Positions 16,149-23,802 of a stretch of 64,000 nucleotides of DNA are shown here, piece after piece. The notes beneath the pieces are model-generated. The model did no database searches. It was given only the letters and a program-made list of their open reading frames with translations, and was not told the DNA's origin. The translations under genes and the position numbers were made by a program. The DNA is from Pseudoflavonifractor sp. MSJ-30 (GTDB lineage: Bacteria > Bacillota > Clostridia > Oscillospirales > Oscillospiraceae). How positions within the stretch are numbered: the first letter of the stretch is position 1; each line of letters begins with the position of its first letter. Location of the stretch: positions 1 through 64,000 of the forward strand of contig NZ_JAHLPU010000018.1 in NCBI RefSeq assembly GCF_018918045.1, read 5' to 3'.

Positions 16149-16532
16149 ATGTCTTCAAACGGCTACATAACCGCCAGAGCCTATATGAGCTACGCCCAGA
16201 TTCCTTTGGAGGACGTGGCTGTGGTGGTCACGGCACAGGACGGCACGGCCATTGCCATGCGCCTGACCAACCGCAGCGGACTGACAGAGCCTATCCCCAT
16301 TCCCACACCGGACCGGGCGGAGAGTGAAAGTCCGGAGGATAATGGCACGCGTCCCTTTACGGATGTGATGCTCTACGCCTACAAAACAGACTTTGAACAG
16401 ATCAGTGCCAGAAACGTCCAGGTCTTTCCGGGTATCACCACGGTGCAGGATCTGGAAATGATTCCCCTGTCGGAGCTGCCGGATGCCTTTGACGAAAGCA
16501 TGCTGTTCAATACGCCGCCTCAGAATCTGTAA
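16149..16532 (+). CDS. SleC prodomain-like protein
   Basis: 127 residues from the ATG at 16149 (AAGGAGGG upstream). The layout is an N-terminal beta-sandwich-like stretch (GYITARAYMSYAQIPLEDVAVVV, key part YAQIPLEDV), a middle linker rich in P, E and S, and a C-terminal part ending ELPDAFDESMLFNTPPQNL. This resembles the pre/pro region at the front of clostridial cortex-lytic SleC, here as a separate gene. The next gene, 9 bases downstream, supplies the SpoIID-like and peptidoglycan-binding parts. The homology is inferred from order and pattern, not proven. Confidence 0.6.
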   Translation: MSSNGYITARAYMSYAQIPLEDVAVVVTAQDGTAIAMRLTNRSGLTEPIPIPTPDRAESESPEDNGTRPFTDVMLYAYKTDFEQISARNVQVFPGITTVQDLEMIPLSELPDAFDESMLFNTPPQNL

Positions 16533-16541
16533 GGAGGAGCC

Positions 16542-17768
16542 ATGCCCACTGTTATCCCCTATGTACCTCAGCGGATCACAGTCCACCTGGGGGCGCCGAG
16601 CGCCAATGCCGAGAACGTAACGGTCAGCTTTGTGGATTACGTCAAAAACGTGGCCTGCAGCGAGATATATCCGACCTGGGAGGAAGGCGCTCTACGGGCA
16701 AATATCCTGGCAATCGTCTCCTTTGCCCTGAACCGGGTCTATACGGAATTTTACCGCAGCCGGGGCTATGATTTTGACATCACCAGCTCCACGGCCTATG
16801 ACCAGTTCTTCGTCCGGGGCCGGAGCTTCTTTTCCAACGTCTCCAGGCTGGTAGATGAGCTGTTCAACAGCTATCTGCGCCGCCCGGGTTTTGTGGAGCC
16901 TCTGGCCGCGAAATTCTGCAACGGCACCACCGTCACCTGTGAAGGCCTGAGCCAATGGGGCAGCCAGGGGCTTGCTCAGCAGGGCTATAACTCTACGCAA
17001 ATATTGCGCAGCTATTACGGGGACGTAGAAATCGTATCCAATGCCCCGGTGCGGGACTATGTGTCTTCCTACCCGGGTACCCCTCTGCGCCGGGGCAGCG
17101 TAGGGCCGAATGTGGTCATCGTGCAGACGGAGCTGAACCGCATTTCCCAGAATTACCCCGCAATTCCGAAGGTTGCCGCAGTCGATGGCATCTTCGGGGC
17201 CCAGACGGAGAACGCCCTGATGGCCTTCCAGCGGATTTTCGACCTGAACCCGGACGGCGTAGTCGGCCCCGCCACCTGGTACGCTCTGGTGCGGCTCTAT
17301 ACCGCCGTCACTTCTCTCTCAGAACTGCGCAGCCAGGGACAGAAGTTCTATACCATCGCCTGGAATCAGGGTCAGCCTATCAGCCCGGGCGACCGCGGCA
17401 TCCGGGTAGAGCATCTCCAATACATGATTCGTGTCCTCTCTGCCTATATTTCCCAGATTCCCAGCGTCACAGTGGACGGCGTTTACGGCAGCGCAACCCG
17501 CAGCGCGGTGCTGGCGGCTCAGGGCTTTTTCAGGCTGCCTCAGACCGGCACGGTGGATCTCGTCACCTGGGATGAGATATACGACCAGTTCGCAGGCATT
17601 GAAAACGCCAGCCTCCGGGATTTGGAGAGGTTCCCCTATACCAGCGCCGTTATCAATCAGACACTGCCCAGAAACCGATATTCAAGAACGTCCGCCATGA
17701 CCCAATTCCCGGGCTATGATCTGTCCATGAACAATCAGGACGCTGCAAGACAGGAGGTCGTGCGATGA
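16542..17768 (+). CDS. SpoIID-like domain protein with two peptidoglycan-binding domains (SleC-like)
   Basis: 408 residues, no signal peptide. Residues about 15-165 form a SpoIID/LytB-like domain: EEGALRANILAIVSFAL, FVEPLAAKFCNGTTV and GLSQWGSQGLAQQGYN (the G-SQWGA-like signature), then ILRSYYGD. Two PG_binding_1 repeats follow (about 180-255, with VDGIFGAQTENALMAFQ; about 285-350, with VDGVYGSATRSAVLAAQ). This is the order found in mature SleC. The Glu of the usual PxEALKAQ catalytic motif aligns with Gly, with Glu one place earlier. A spore-cortex hydrolase is inferred. Confidence 0.75.
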   Translation: MPTVIPYVPQRITVHLGAPSANAENVTVSFVDYVKNVACSEIYPTWEEGALRANILAIVSFALNRVYTEFYRSRGYDFDITSSTAYDQFFVRGRSFFSNVSRLVDELFNSYLRRPGFVEPLAAKFCNGTTVTCEGLSQWGSQGLAQQGYNSTQILRSYYGDVEIVSNAPVRDYVSSYPGTPLRRGSVGPNVVIVQTELNRISQNYPAIPKVAAVDGIFGAQTENALMAFQRIFDLNPDGVVGPATWYALVRLYTAVTSLSELRSQGQKFYTIAWNQGQPISPGDRGIRVEHLQYMIRVLSAYISQIPSVTVDGVYGSATRSAVLAAQGFFRLPQTGTVDLVTWDEIYDQFAGIENASLRDLERFPYTSAVINQTLPRNRYSRTSAMTQFPGYDLSMNNQDAARQEVVR

Positions 17769-18295
17769 AACCTAAGGATAGCTTTCTGGGCCAGCCCATC
17801 CGGGCCCTGCAGACCATGCTGCGGGTACTGGCGGAGAACAATGACGAGTATAAAATGCTGATTCCGGATGGAATCTATGGGCCGGATACCATGGAGGCAG
17901 TGCGTGTCTTCCAGCGCCGCAGCCGTTTGCCGGTGACCGGGGTAACGGATATGGAAACATGGAATTATATTGCCGAGGAATATGCTCTGGCTCTGGTGGA
18001 GATTGTGCCGCCCCAAGTGCTGGCGGTTCTGCTGAATCCGGGGCAGAGTATTTCACTTGGGGAGAAGAATGCCGCTGTATACCTTGCTCAGGTCATCCTG
18101 ATGGTTCTTTCGGAAAGCTTTCACTGCGTGGACGCGCCCGCCATTACAGGAATTCTGGATGAACCGACCCGGGATTCCCTGGCAGCTTTCCAGCGCCTCT
18201 CCGGCCTGCCTATGACCGGAAAACTGGACCGCCATACCTGGAAGCATCTGGCTTTGCAATTTCCTATGGCAACCAATCTGCCGGTCAAGGCATGA
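17765..18295 (+). CDS. tandem peptidoglycan-binding domain protein
   Basis: 176 residues made of two PG_binding_1 repeats (about 5-70 with PDGIYGPDTMEAVRVFQ and about 85-165 with ITGILDEPTRDSLAAFQ). No catalytic domain and no signal peptide. Its start overlaps the stop of the SpoIID-like gene by ATGA, so the two are translationally coupled. It likely adds cortex-binding capacity or targets a partner. A terminator follows immediately. Confidence 0.85.
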   Translation: MKPKDSFLGQPIRALQTMLRVLAENNDEYKMLIPDGIYGPDTMEAVRVFQRRSRLPVTGVTDMETWNYIAEEYALALVEIVPPQVLAVLLNPGQSISLGEKNAAVYLAQVILMVLSESFHCVDAPAITGILDEPTRDSLAAFQRLSGLPMTGKLDRHTWKHLALQFPMATNLPVKA

Positions 18296-18299
18296 AGAA

Positions 18300-18331
18300 G
18301 GCGGCAGCGATCCAAGCGAATCGCTGCCGCC
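18300..18331 (+). terminator. terminator of the SleC-like cluster
   Basis: Perfect 12-bp stem GGCGGCAGCGAT/ATCGCTGCCGCC directly after the stop codon, with a modest T-rich tail (ATTCATTTTCG further on). Confidence 0.7.
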
Positions 18332-18502
18332 GGTATTCATTTTCGTCCTCCGGGGCCGGTGTGTCACAAGACGCGCCGTCGGCTTATCCGCGAATACTTC
18401 CGCGGCATCGGCTGCCTTCACCGTCTCCCGTCTTCTGTAGCTACAGTATACCATAGCCGCAGTGGAGAAAGGTGAAGAATCCTTGAACGTTTGGAAAAGA
18501 AA

Positions 18503-18889
18503 TTATGCCGGATAGTTGTTGCTGATGACCAGTAAAATGGGCACCGCCAGAGTGAACACGCTGATTGCCCAGGCATACAGCGCCTTTCTCGACAGGAACA
18601 TCATCACAAGACACCCGCCGGTCAGGGCCAGAGGTCCGACCACCGCCAGCTGCCGGGCAATGTGCATGGAGAATTCACCGCTGGACTGAAGCCACAGGCC
18701 AACGGACATGGGGAGATTGACCATATTGTAGGCCGCCAGCCGCAGAGCGAAATACACAACCGGCGCGGCCAGAATAATTTTACGCAGCCGGTAGATCCAG
18801 GTAATGATGACACCTACCACATGCTTGAACTTGTTATAGCCGCTCAAGGCAGCTGAAGGCGCCGGGGCAGCCTGTGCGTTCTTTTTCAT
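18503..18889 (-). CDS. small membrane protein of unknown function
   Basis: 128 residues. A Lys/Ala/Pro-rich N-terminus precedes three or four hydrophobic segments (about 28-55, 72-95, 100-125). No family recognised. Its ATG overlaps the coaX stop (ATGA), making it the last gene of a three-gene operon with the phosphodiesterase and coaX genes. About 170 gene-free bases lie between its stop and the terminator at 18300-18331; these hold GC-rich self-complementary sequence but no gene I can support. Confidence 0.7.
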   Translation of the reverse strand: MKKNAQAAPAPSAALSGYNKFKHVVGVIITWIYRLRKIILAAPVVYFALRLAAYNMVNLPMSVGLWLQSSGEFSMHIARQLAVVGPLALTGGCLVMMFLSRKALYAWAISVFTLAVPILLVISNNYPA

Positions 18890-19680
18890 TGAGTTCCTCC
18901 TGATTCGCTTTTCTGCCTGGTATTTTCCGTGTAAAGGGCAGCCAGGCCCTTGATGATGAGATCCCGGTCATAGAGCATTGGAGTCCTGCACAGGGGCACC
19001 ACGTACTGCCCAATCCGGCCCGTGACCACCACTGTGGCCTTCTCCCCCAGCTCTTCCTCCATCCGCGCAATCATGCCGTCCAGCATGGCGGCAGCACCGT
19101 TCAGGATGCCGCTGCGCATACACTCTATGGTGTTCCGCCCGATGGCACGTTTGGGCTGGTCCAGCTGCAGACCCGGCAGCAAAGCCGCCCGCTCGGTCAG
19201 TGCTTCCATGGAAATGCGCACACCGGGGCTGATGCTGCCTCCAATCATGGCGCCGTTCTTGTCCAGAACCATGAGCGTGGTGGCCGTACCCATACCCACA
19301 ACGATCAAGGGCGGCGTTCGCAGCTTCAGCGCCGCCACGCAGCCCACTACCAGATCGGAGCCTGTCTGTGCGGGGTTGTCTATGCGGATATTCAGACCTG
19401 TTTTGATTCCGGGGCCCACCACCAGAATGGGCTTTCCAAAGAGCTTTTTCAGGCCTGTTTTCATCTGGTTCAGCACCTGGGGAACAACGGAGGCAATGAT
19501 AGCCCCCTCAATCTCCGATGCAGCCACGCTGTGGATCGCCAGCAGCATTTTCAGATCAATGGCGTATTCATCTGAGGTCTTGGTGACGTCCGTCCGGAGC
19601 CTTGCCTGAAAGATGATCTCCGTACCCTTAACGGCACCGATGGTAATATTGGTGTTTCCGATATGCACGGCTAAAATCAT
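18886..19680 (-). CDS. coaX: type III pantothenate kinase
   Basis: 264 residues. ASKHA-fold kinase phosphorylating pantothenate, the first step of coenzyme A synthesis; the type III form is not inhibited by CoA. Seen: the N-terminal phosphate loop HIGNTNITIG, the substrate motif SDLVVGCVAA, GMGTATT, and GGSISPGVRISMEAL. Length is typical. It overlaps the upstream phosphodiesterase gene and the downstream membrane-protein gene by 4 bases each. Confidence 0.95.
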   Translation of the reverse strand: MILAVHIGNTNITIGAVKGTEIIFQARLRTDVTKTSDEYAIDLKMLLAIHSVAASEIEGAIIASVVPQVLNQMKTGLKKLFGKPILVVGPGIKTGLNIRIDNPAQTGSDLVVGCVAALKLRTPPLIVVGMGTATTLMVLDKNGAMIGGSISPGVRISMEALTERAALLPGLQLDQPKRAIGRNTIECMRSGILNGAAAMLDGMIARMEEELGEKATVVVTGRIGQYVVPLCRTPMLYDRDLIIKGLAALYTENTRQKSESGGTQ

Positions 19681-20171
19681 TGCGTTTCCTCCAGATCGCG
19701 TCCGCGCAAAAGGCGGCTGACAGTGACGATACCGTTTTCGATTTCCAGCAGCCCCGCTTCTCCCGCAATCCCGGCCGCGCCGGGATTCATAACGAGAAGC
19801 CCATCTTCCTCCCGGTGCAGATCCTGAATATGGGTGTGCCCATAGAGCACCACCTGAGCCTTATTGCGCCGGGCGTCCTCCAGAAGAGAATAGGGTGTGC
19901 TTTTCACATGGTGCTGGTGCCCGTGGGTCAGGAAGAATCGGACGCCGCCGATGACCGGACTCATAACACGCGGCAGAAAAGGATCGCAGGAATATTCATC
20001 GCAGTTGCCGGGCACCTGATAGAAAGGAATCCCCGGGCAAAGAGACCGCAGCTCCTGGCCATCCGGGTAGTAATCCCCCAGGTGGATCACACAGTCCGGC
20101 CGATATTTTTCAACGTACTGCTCCATGAAACGCAAATAGTGGTGGGAATCGGATAAGATCAGTAAACGCAT
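19677..20171 (-). CDS. YfcE/MJ0936-type metallophosphoesterase
   Basis: 164 residues from the ATG at 20171; an alternative start at 20180 leaves the AAGG ribosome site abutting the codon, so the inner start is preferred. Calcineurin-like dinuclear phosphoesterase motifs: ILSDSHH, HLGDYYPD, VPGNCDE, LTHGHQHH and GHTHIQDL. Members hydrolyse phosphodiesters such as 2',3'-cyclic nucleotides in vitro; the physiological substrate is unknown. First gene of the coaX operon. Confidence 0.9.
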   Translation of the reverse strand: MRLLILSDSHHYLRFMEQYVEKYRPDCVIHLGDYYPDGQELRSLCPGIPFYQVPGNCDEYSCDPFLPRVMSPVIGGVRFFLTHGHQHHVKSTPYSLLEDARRNKAQVVLYGHTHIQDLHREEDGLLVMNPGAAGIAGEAGLLEIENGIVTVSRLLRGRDLEETQ

Positions 20172-20275
20172 GTAGTCCATCCTTACAGGAAGCGTTGTTC
20201 TTCCCTAGTTTTTCATCCGTGTATTATACCATACATAGGGAAAGAATGCTACTGTTTCATATTTTTTCTTTTCCA

Positions 20276-20305
20276 GGCAAGCTGCTGCGCTGCCGCGCAT
20301 AGAAT
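20276..20305 (+). promoter_or_regulatory. possible sigma-E type promoter of the 20335 operon
   Basis: CATAGAAT (20298-20305) matches CATACANT in 7 of 8 positions. GGCAAGCT, 14 bases upstream, is a weak match to the sigma-E -35 GTCATATT. No good sigma-A promoter was seen. Confidence 0.3.
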
Positions 20306-20334
20306 GATAGAGAATTGTAAAAGGAGGCAACGCT

Positions 20335-20568
20335 ATGAATCAATCGGATATTTCACCGGAAAAGCTGGAACAGGCTCGGCTTTTCGCGGATACCCCCGCG
20401 GGGCGGCAATTAAAGGCGCTTTTGCGGCAGTCCAATGCCCATGGCCTGCGCCAGGCTATGGATCAGGCGGCCCAAGGGAATATGGATGCCGCCCGGAAAA
20501 GCATTGAGGCATTTCTATCCACACCGGAGGCAGCGGAACTGCTGGGGCAGCTGCGGAAAAATCCATGA
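20335..20568 (+). CDS. small helical protein of unknown function
   Basis: 77 residues, predicted helical throughout (SPEKLEQARLFADTPAGRQ, then AARKSIEAFLSTPEAAELL). AAAAGGAGG lies just upstream of the start. It overlaps the next gene by ATGA. No family recognised. It heads a three-gene operon of small proteins that may be sporulation-controlled. Confidence 0.75.
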   Translation: MNQSDISPEKLEQARLFADTPAGRQLKALLRQSNAHGLRQAMDQAAQGNMDAARKSIEAFLSTPEAAELLGQLRKNP

Positions 20569-20942
20569 GCGGTATGGAGGATCAGCTGGGGGCTATCCTT
20601 TCCGACCCGGAGATGATGGCGAAGATCCAGTCTCTGGCCCGGAGCCTTGGCCAGCCGGAGGAGCCGCCAAAGCAGGCGGAAGTACCCCAAAAGGGAGCTT
20701 CGCCGCCTTCCACGCCCTCCGGCGTCAGTGCGGGAGACCTGGAAATGGTCAAGGCTTTTACGGGATTCGCCCGTGGAACGGAGATTGATAAGGATCAGCG
20801 CGCGCTTCTGAAGGCTCTATCCCCCTATGTCAGCCGTGAGAAAACCGCCAAGCTGGAGCGTGCCATGCGGGCAGCAAAGCTGGCCCAGCAGGCGACCGGC
20901 CTTATGGAGTCCGGAGCGCTGAAAAAATTAACAGGGGTGTAG
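20565..20942 (+). CDS. small protein of unknown function with Pro-rich linker
   Basis: 125 residues: a short helix (MEDQLGAILSDPEMMAKIQSL), a Pro/Glu/Ser linker (about 30-58) and a C-terminal helical bundle rich in Lys/Arg/Ala (LKALSPYVSREKTAKLERAM). The start of helix one resembles the DPEMM-x-K motif of the preceding protein's type. No membrane segment. It is translationally coupled to its upstream neighbour and 4 bases before the next gene. Confidence 0.75.
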   Translation: MSGMEDQLGAILSDPEMMAKIQSLARSLGQPEEPPKQAEVPQKGASPPSTPSGVSAGDLEMVKAFTGFARGTEIDKDQRALLKALSPYVSREKTAKLERAMRAAKLAQQATGLMESGALKKLTGV

Positions 20943-20946
20943 GCCT

Positions 20947-21237
20947 ATGTATAACCGCTATATTCCAACGGAAGACGGCAGCTTTCGGCGGCAGGTATTG
21001 CCGGAGGCTGCCAAATCCCCTGCCCCTTTGCCTCCTGCTCCGCCGCCCGGGCCGTCAAGTCCGCCCAGACCGCCGGAACATCCGGAGAGCATTCCCGGCT
21101 TTTTTAACAATCTGCTGCCCAAGGGACTGGACACAGAGGATCTGATTGTCATCCTTCTTCTGCTCCTCATGTCCGAAAACTGCCGGGATACGCCGAACAC
21201 AGCACTGGTGACAATGCTGATTTACTTATTTTTGTGA
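20947..21237 (+). CDS. proline-rich small protein with hydrophobic C-terminus
   Basis: 96 residues. The middle (about 22-50) is dominated by Pro (PLPPAPPPGPSSPPRPPEHP). The end contains LDTEDLIVILLLLLM, then a second hydrophobic patch at the extreme C-terminus, suggesting peripheral or tail-anchored membrane association. No family recognised. Third gene of the operon. Confidence 0.72.
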   Translation: MYNRYIPTEDGSFRRQVLPEAAKSPAPLPPAPPPGPSSPPRPPEHPESIPGFFNNLLPKGLDTEDLIVILLLLLMSENCRDTPNTALVTMLIYLFL

Positions 21238-21274
21238 GGAATCAATTTTGCACAGCAGGAATCGCACGTTTTTC

Positions 21275-21306
21275 CCGTAGGGCCAATACCCGCATCGGCC
21301 CTACGG
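21275..21306. repeat. dispersed CCGTAGGGCC palindrome
   Basis: CCGTAGGGCC (21275-21284)/GGCCCTACGG (21297-21306) with CATCGG in the centre. A family member in the gap between the 20947 operon and the convergent GIY-YIG gene. It probably also serves as a transcription end. Confidence 0.65.
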
Positions 21307-21561
21307 TTTGTATTCCAAAATCAGCCGCTCCTTTTCTTCTCTGGTCAGCTGTTTCATGGCGTATTCCCGGCGGAGGGCTTCGCTGTGGTCGGCGCATTTC
21401 TCCCGGTAGACCATTTCCAGCGGCCCGCGGCCCCGGGTGTATTTCGCGCCTTTGCCGCCGCGGTGCATGGCAAGGCGCTTTTCCGCGTCCCGGGCGATGC
21501 CGGTGTAGAGCGTTCCGTCACCGCAGCGCAGGATATACAGTTCCCACTCAGCGCTTTCCAT
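21301..21561 (-). CDS. GIY-YIG endonuclease-domain protein (UPF0213/YhbQ-like)
   Basis: 86 residues forming a single GIY-YIG domain: WELYILRCGDGTLYTGIARD (YIL...YTG for GIY-YIG), the Arg in DAEKRLAMH, KGAKYTRGRGPL and the Glu in EALRREYAMKQL. Small stand-alone proteins of this type are widespread and of uncertain role, possibly structure-specific DNA cleavage in repair. Its start overlaps the 3' end of the upstream membrane-protein gene by 14 bases. Confidence 0.92.
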   Translation of the reverse strand: MESAEWELYILRCGDGTLYTGIARDAEKRLAMHRGGKGAKYTRGRGPLEMVYREKCADHSEALRREYAMKQLTREEKERLILEYKP

Positions 21562-22069
21562 ATCTGCCCAGCTTTCGGAAAAAGGGTTTATCCAGCACCT
21601 TATCCAGCAGGAAAAAGGTCACATTGCCCAGAATCAGCAATACAATAAGCATCACCGTGCCAAGTTCCTGAAATTCCTCATTCAGCGCCGGAAGGCCAAA
21701 GACAAACAGAAGCGCCCAGTAGAGCACAAAAACAGTCAGGTTGAAATACAGCCCTTTCCAGAGCGGCCGCAGCTTTTTTGTGTCCAGGAACCGCTTCAGA
21801 ATGGGGTAATAGCCCAATGCCAGCAGTACCCCCGCCGCCTCCCGATCCGGGCAGAGCAGCAGCGACAGGATCGCCACAGTGAAGAACCAGGCCCAGGCGA
21901 TCCGCCTGCCGCAGGCGTTCAGGACCACCTGTAAAAGCAGGGCGCAGAACATGGGGCTGACATAGGTATTGACGGGAATCAGGCTTCCCAGGCACATGAC
22001 GCATACCGCCAGCGCCGCCAGAACACCGCCAAGAGCCACAGCTTTGGCAGAAGTTGACGCATTTTGCAA
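21548..22069 (-). CDS. multispanning membrane protein of unknown function
   Basis: 173 residues with about five hydrophobic segments (about 8-30, 35-50, 57-72, 78-90, 107-125, 138-155). The N-terminus (KAVALGGVLAALAVCVMCLG) resembles ECF-transporter S-component or DUF2232-like proteins, but no ligand motif is recognised. It has a good promoter (22101-22129) and is co-transcribed with the GIY-YIG gene. Confidence 0.7.
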   Translation of the reverse strand: MQNASTSAKAVALGGVLAALAVCVMCLGSLIPVNTYVSPMFCALLLQVVLNACGRRIAWAWFFTVAILSLLLCPDREAAGVLLALGYYPILKRFLDTKKLRPLWKGLYFNLTVFVLYWALLFVFGLPALNEEFQELGTVMLIVLLILGNVTFFLLDKVLDKPFFRKLGRYGKR

Positions 22070-22100
22070 GAAAGCACTCTCCTTTCGGCTTTTTGAGACG

Positions 22101-22129
22101 ATTATACGAAAAATCCACTTGGATTACAA
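22101..22129 (-). promoter_or_regulatory. sigma-A promoter of the 22069 gene
   Basis: Minus strand TTGTAA (22124-22129), 17-base spacer, TATAAT (22101-22106). Confidence 0.75.
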
Positions 22130-22139
22130 GGCCATTCCA

Positions 22140-22168
22140 TTGACATTTCCCAGAATTTGCGATATATT
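22140..22168 (+). promoter_or_regulatory. sigma-A promoter of the thioesterase gene
   Basis: Perfect TTGACA (22140-22145), 17-base spacer, TATATT (22163-22168). It is arranged back to back with the minus-strand promoter 11 bases away. Confidence 0.8.
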
Positions 22169-22203
22169 GGTAAAAAAGAAACCGGAAATGGAAGGTGTTA
22201 CCC

Positions 22204-22590
22204 ATGGAAATTACAGTTGGAATGAAGGGCGAAGCCACCACCCTCGTCGAAAAAGAGGACACGGCCCAAGCTGTCGGTTCCGGCAGTCTGCTGGTCTACG
22301 CAACCCCCTGCATGGCGGCATTGATGGAAGGCGCAGCCTGCGCGGCCATTGAAGAAGCTTTGCCCCAGAACCAGACCAGCGTAGGCACGGCGCTGAATCT
22401 GGAGCATACCAGCGCCACCCCCGTGGGCCTGGAGGTCCGGGCCGAGGCGGAAGTTACCGCCGTGGAGGGCAAAAAAATCAGCTTTGCCATCACCGCCTTT
22501 GATGAGGCCGGAGAGATCGGCAAAGCGACCCACACCAGAGTTCTGGTAAACAGTGAACGATTCCTGGAGAAAACCTATCAAAAGCTATAA
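22204..22590 (+). CDS. FlK-like hot-dog thioesterase
   Basis: 128 residues from the ATG at 22204 (GGAAGG upstream). Hot-dog fold of the fluoroacetyl-CoA thioesterase FlK type: VYATPCMAALMEGAACAAIE carries the Thr and Glu, and LNLEHTSATPVG the His, of the Thr-Glu-His catalytic set. Members in anaerobes are generic acyl-CoA thioesterases; there is no reason to infer fluoroacetate. It precedes an uncharacterised gene by 12 bases. Confidence 0.88.
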   Translation: MEITVGMKGEATTLVEKEDTAQAVGSGSLLVYATPCMAALMEGAACAAIEEALPQNQTSVGTALNLEHTSATPVGLEVRAEAEVTAVEGKKISFAITAFDEAGEIGKATHTRVLVNSERFLEKTYQKL

Positions 22591-22602
22591 GGAGGGCTTA
22601 CC

Positions 22603-22926
22603 ATGGAAGACTACGGTGCAATGATTCGCAATACCTTTGAGCTGGGCAGCGTGCGGGACGCGGAGGCGCTGTTTGAGGCCTGCGTGGAAAACGCGTTTCC
22701 CACCTCCCATTTCCGGCGGCTGGAGCTGATCCGGTTTGTGAAGGATGAGCAGTATATGGAGGGCCGCAGCTGGAACCATGTGTTCGACATCCGCAGGGAC
22801 AAGCTGAACGGTTCCGATGTCTGGAAGGTCCACTGTCACCGGGTCACCATGGGTTCCACGCCGGACAAGACCGTCTGCCTGGATTACATGACTCTGGGAT
22901 TTGTAGCCTATCTGTATCAGGCGTAA
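22603..22926 (+). CDS. conserved hypothetical protein
   Basis: 107 residues, soluble, no signal or membrane segment. Alternating helix and strand, with the recognisable stretches VENAFPTSHFRRLELIRFVKD (key part SHFRRLELI), WNHVFDIRRDK and VTMGSTPDKTV. AAGGAGGG precedes the start. It is in an operon with the thioesterase and followed by a strong terminator. No family recognised. Confidence 0.78.
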   Translation: MEDYGAMIRNTFELGSVRDAEALFEACVENAFPTSHFRRLELIRFVKDEQYMEGRSWNHVFDIRRDKLNGSDVWKVHCHRVTMGSTPDKTVCLDYMTLGFVAYLYQA

Positions 22927-22940
22927 TCTGCATTGCAATT

Positions 22941-22975
22941 GGGCCGACACCCATAAAAGGTGTCGGCCCGTTTTT
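22941..22975 (+). terminator. rho-independent terminator after the thioesterase operon
   Basis: GGGCCGACACC/GGTGTCGGCCC stem, 7-base loop, then GTTTTTATTT. It lies directly against the convergent uridine phosphorylase stop. Confidence 0.93.
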
Positions 22976-23738
22976 ATTTCCTGTCTGCGAGAATCAACTT
23001 TTTGACCGCCTCAATGCCCACGCGGATTGCCCCGCTGGTGTCCTCGGTCATGGGCATGAACATACCGGCCTTTTCCCGTTCCTGATTCCATACAACGTGG
23101 AAGCAGCTGCCGCAGCGCACACCTCTGGCGGCGGCTACCACAAACAGGGCTGCGGACTCCATTTCGCTGGCCTTTACGCCAAGTCGTTTCCAGCTCTCCC
23201 ACTTTTGCAGAAGATCGTAGGAAACCGGGCTTTTCTCCGGGCTGTGCTGACCATAGAAGGAATCCTTGCACTGGACAACCCCTACATGGGTGCGGAAGCC
23301 CAACTCCCGGCTCGCTTCCCGCAGAGCCAGAGTCACATCGAAATCCGCCACGCTTGGGTACTCAATGGGGGCGTACTCCAGAGAGGTATGCTCATAGCGT
23401 ACAGCACCGCTGGCGACCACGATATCTCCGGGGCAGACCTCCAAATCGATACCGCCGCAGGTACCCACGCGGAGGAATGTGTCCGCGCCAATGTTGGCAA
23501 GCTCTTCCATGGCGATGGCGGCAGAGGGACCGCCGATACCTGTAGAGCAGACGGAGACCTTTTCGCCCAGAATGGTGCCGGTATAGACATTATACTCCCG
23601 GTTCATGCCAATGTGGACAGGATTGTCAAAATACGCGGCGATCGCCTCACACCGGCCCGGGTCCCCGGGAAGGAACACATAGCGGCCCACATCGCCCTCG
23701 GCGCAGTGAATATGATACTGCTTTTCCGTTTTCTGCAT
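22974..23738 (-). CDS. udp: uridine phosphorylase-type nucleoside phosphorylase
   Basis: 254 residues from the ATG at 23738 (AAAGGAG upstream). NP-I family: LPGDPGRCE (phosphate binding), [23 protein letters not shown] and the nucleoside-site [14 protein letters not shown]. The [13 protein letters not shown] loop region fits uridine phosphorylase rather than purine phosphorylase. It splits uridine to uracil and ribose-1-phosphate for salvage. Own strong promoter. Confidence 0.9.
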   Translation of the reverse strand: MQKTEKQYHIHCAEGDVGRYVFLPGDPGRCEAIAAYFDNPVHIGMNREYNVYTGTILGEKVSVCSTGIGGPSAAIAMEELANIGADTFLRVGTCGGIDLEVCPGDIVVASGAVRYEHTSLEYAPIEYPSVADFDVTLALREASRELGFRTHVGVVQCKDSFYGQHSPEKSPVSYDLLQKWESWKRLGVKASEMESAALFVVAAARGVRCGSCFHVVWNQEREKAGMFMPMTEDTSGAIRVGIEAVKKLILADRK

Positions 23739-23770
23739 AGCAGATTCTCCTTTGTGTAAATTGTACAAAG

Positions 23771-23799
23771 ATTATAGCATATAGCTTCGCTTTTTGCAA
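23771..23799 (-). promoter_or_regulatory. sigma-A promoter of udp
   Basis: Minus strand TTGCAA (23794-23799), 17-base spacer, TATAAT (23771-23776). It sits between polC and udp, both on the minus strand, with no visible polC terminator. Confidence 0.8.
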
Positions 23800-23802
23800 G
23801 GA

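Noticed and set aside
18053-18454. 133-codon frame on the minus strand starting MVYCSYRRRETVKAAD
   Set aside because: It has no ribosome site, runs through a strong terminator and then antisense to the peptidoglycan-binding gene. Only its first third is intergenic.
22204-22590. Fluoroacetate resistance function for the FlK-like thioesterase
   Set aside because: The Thr-Glu-His set is shared by general hot-dog acyl-CoA thioesterases and nothing nearby relates to fluorinated compounds.
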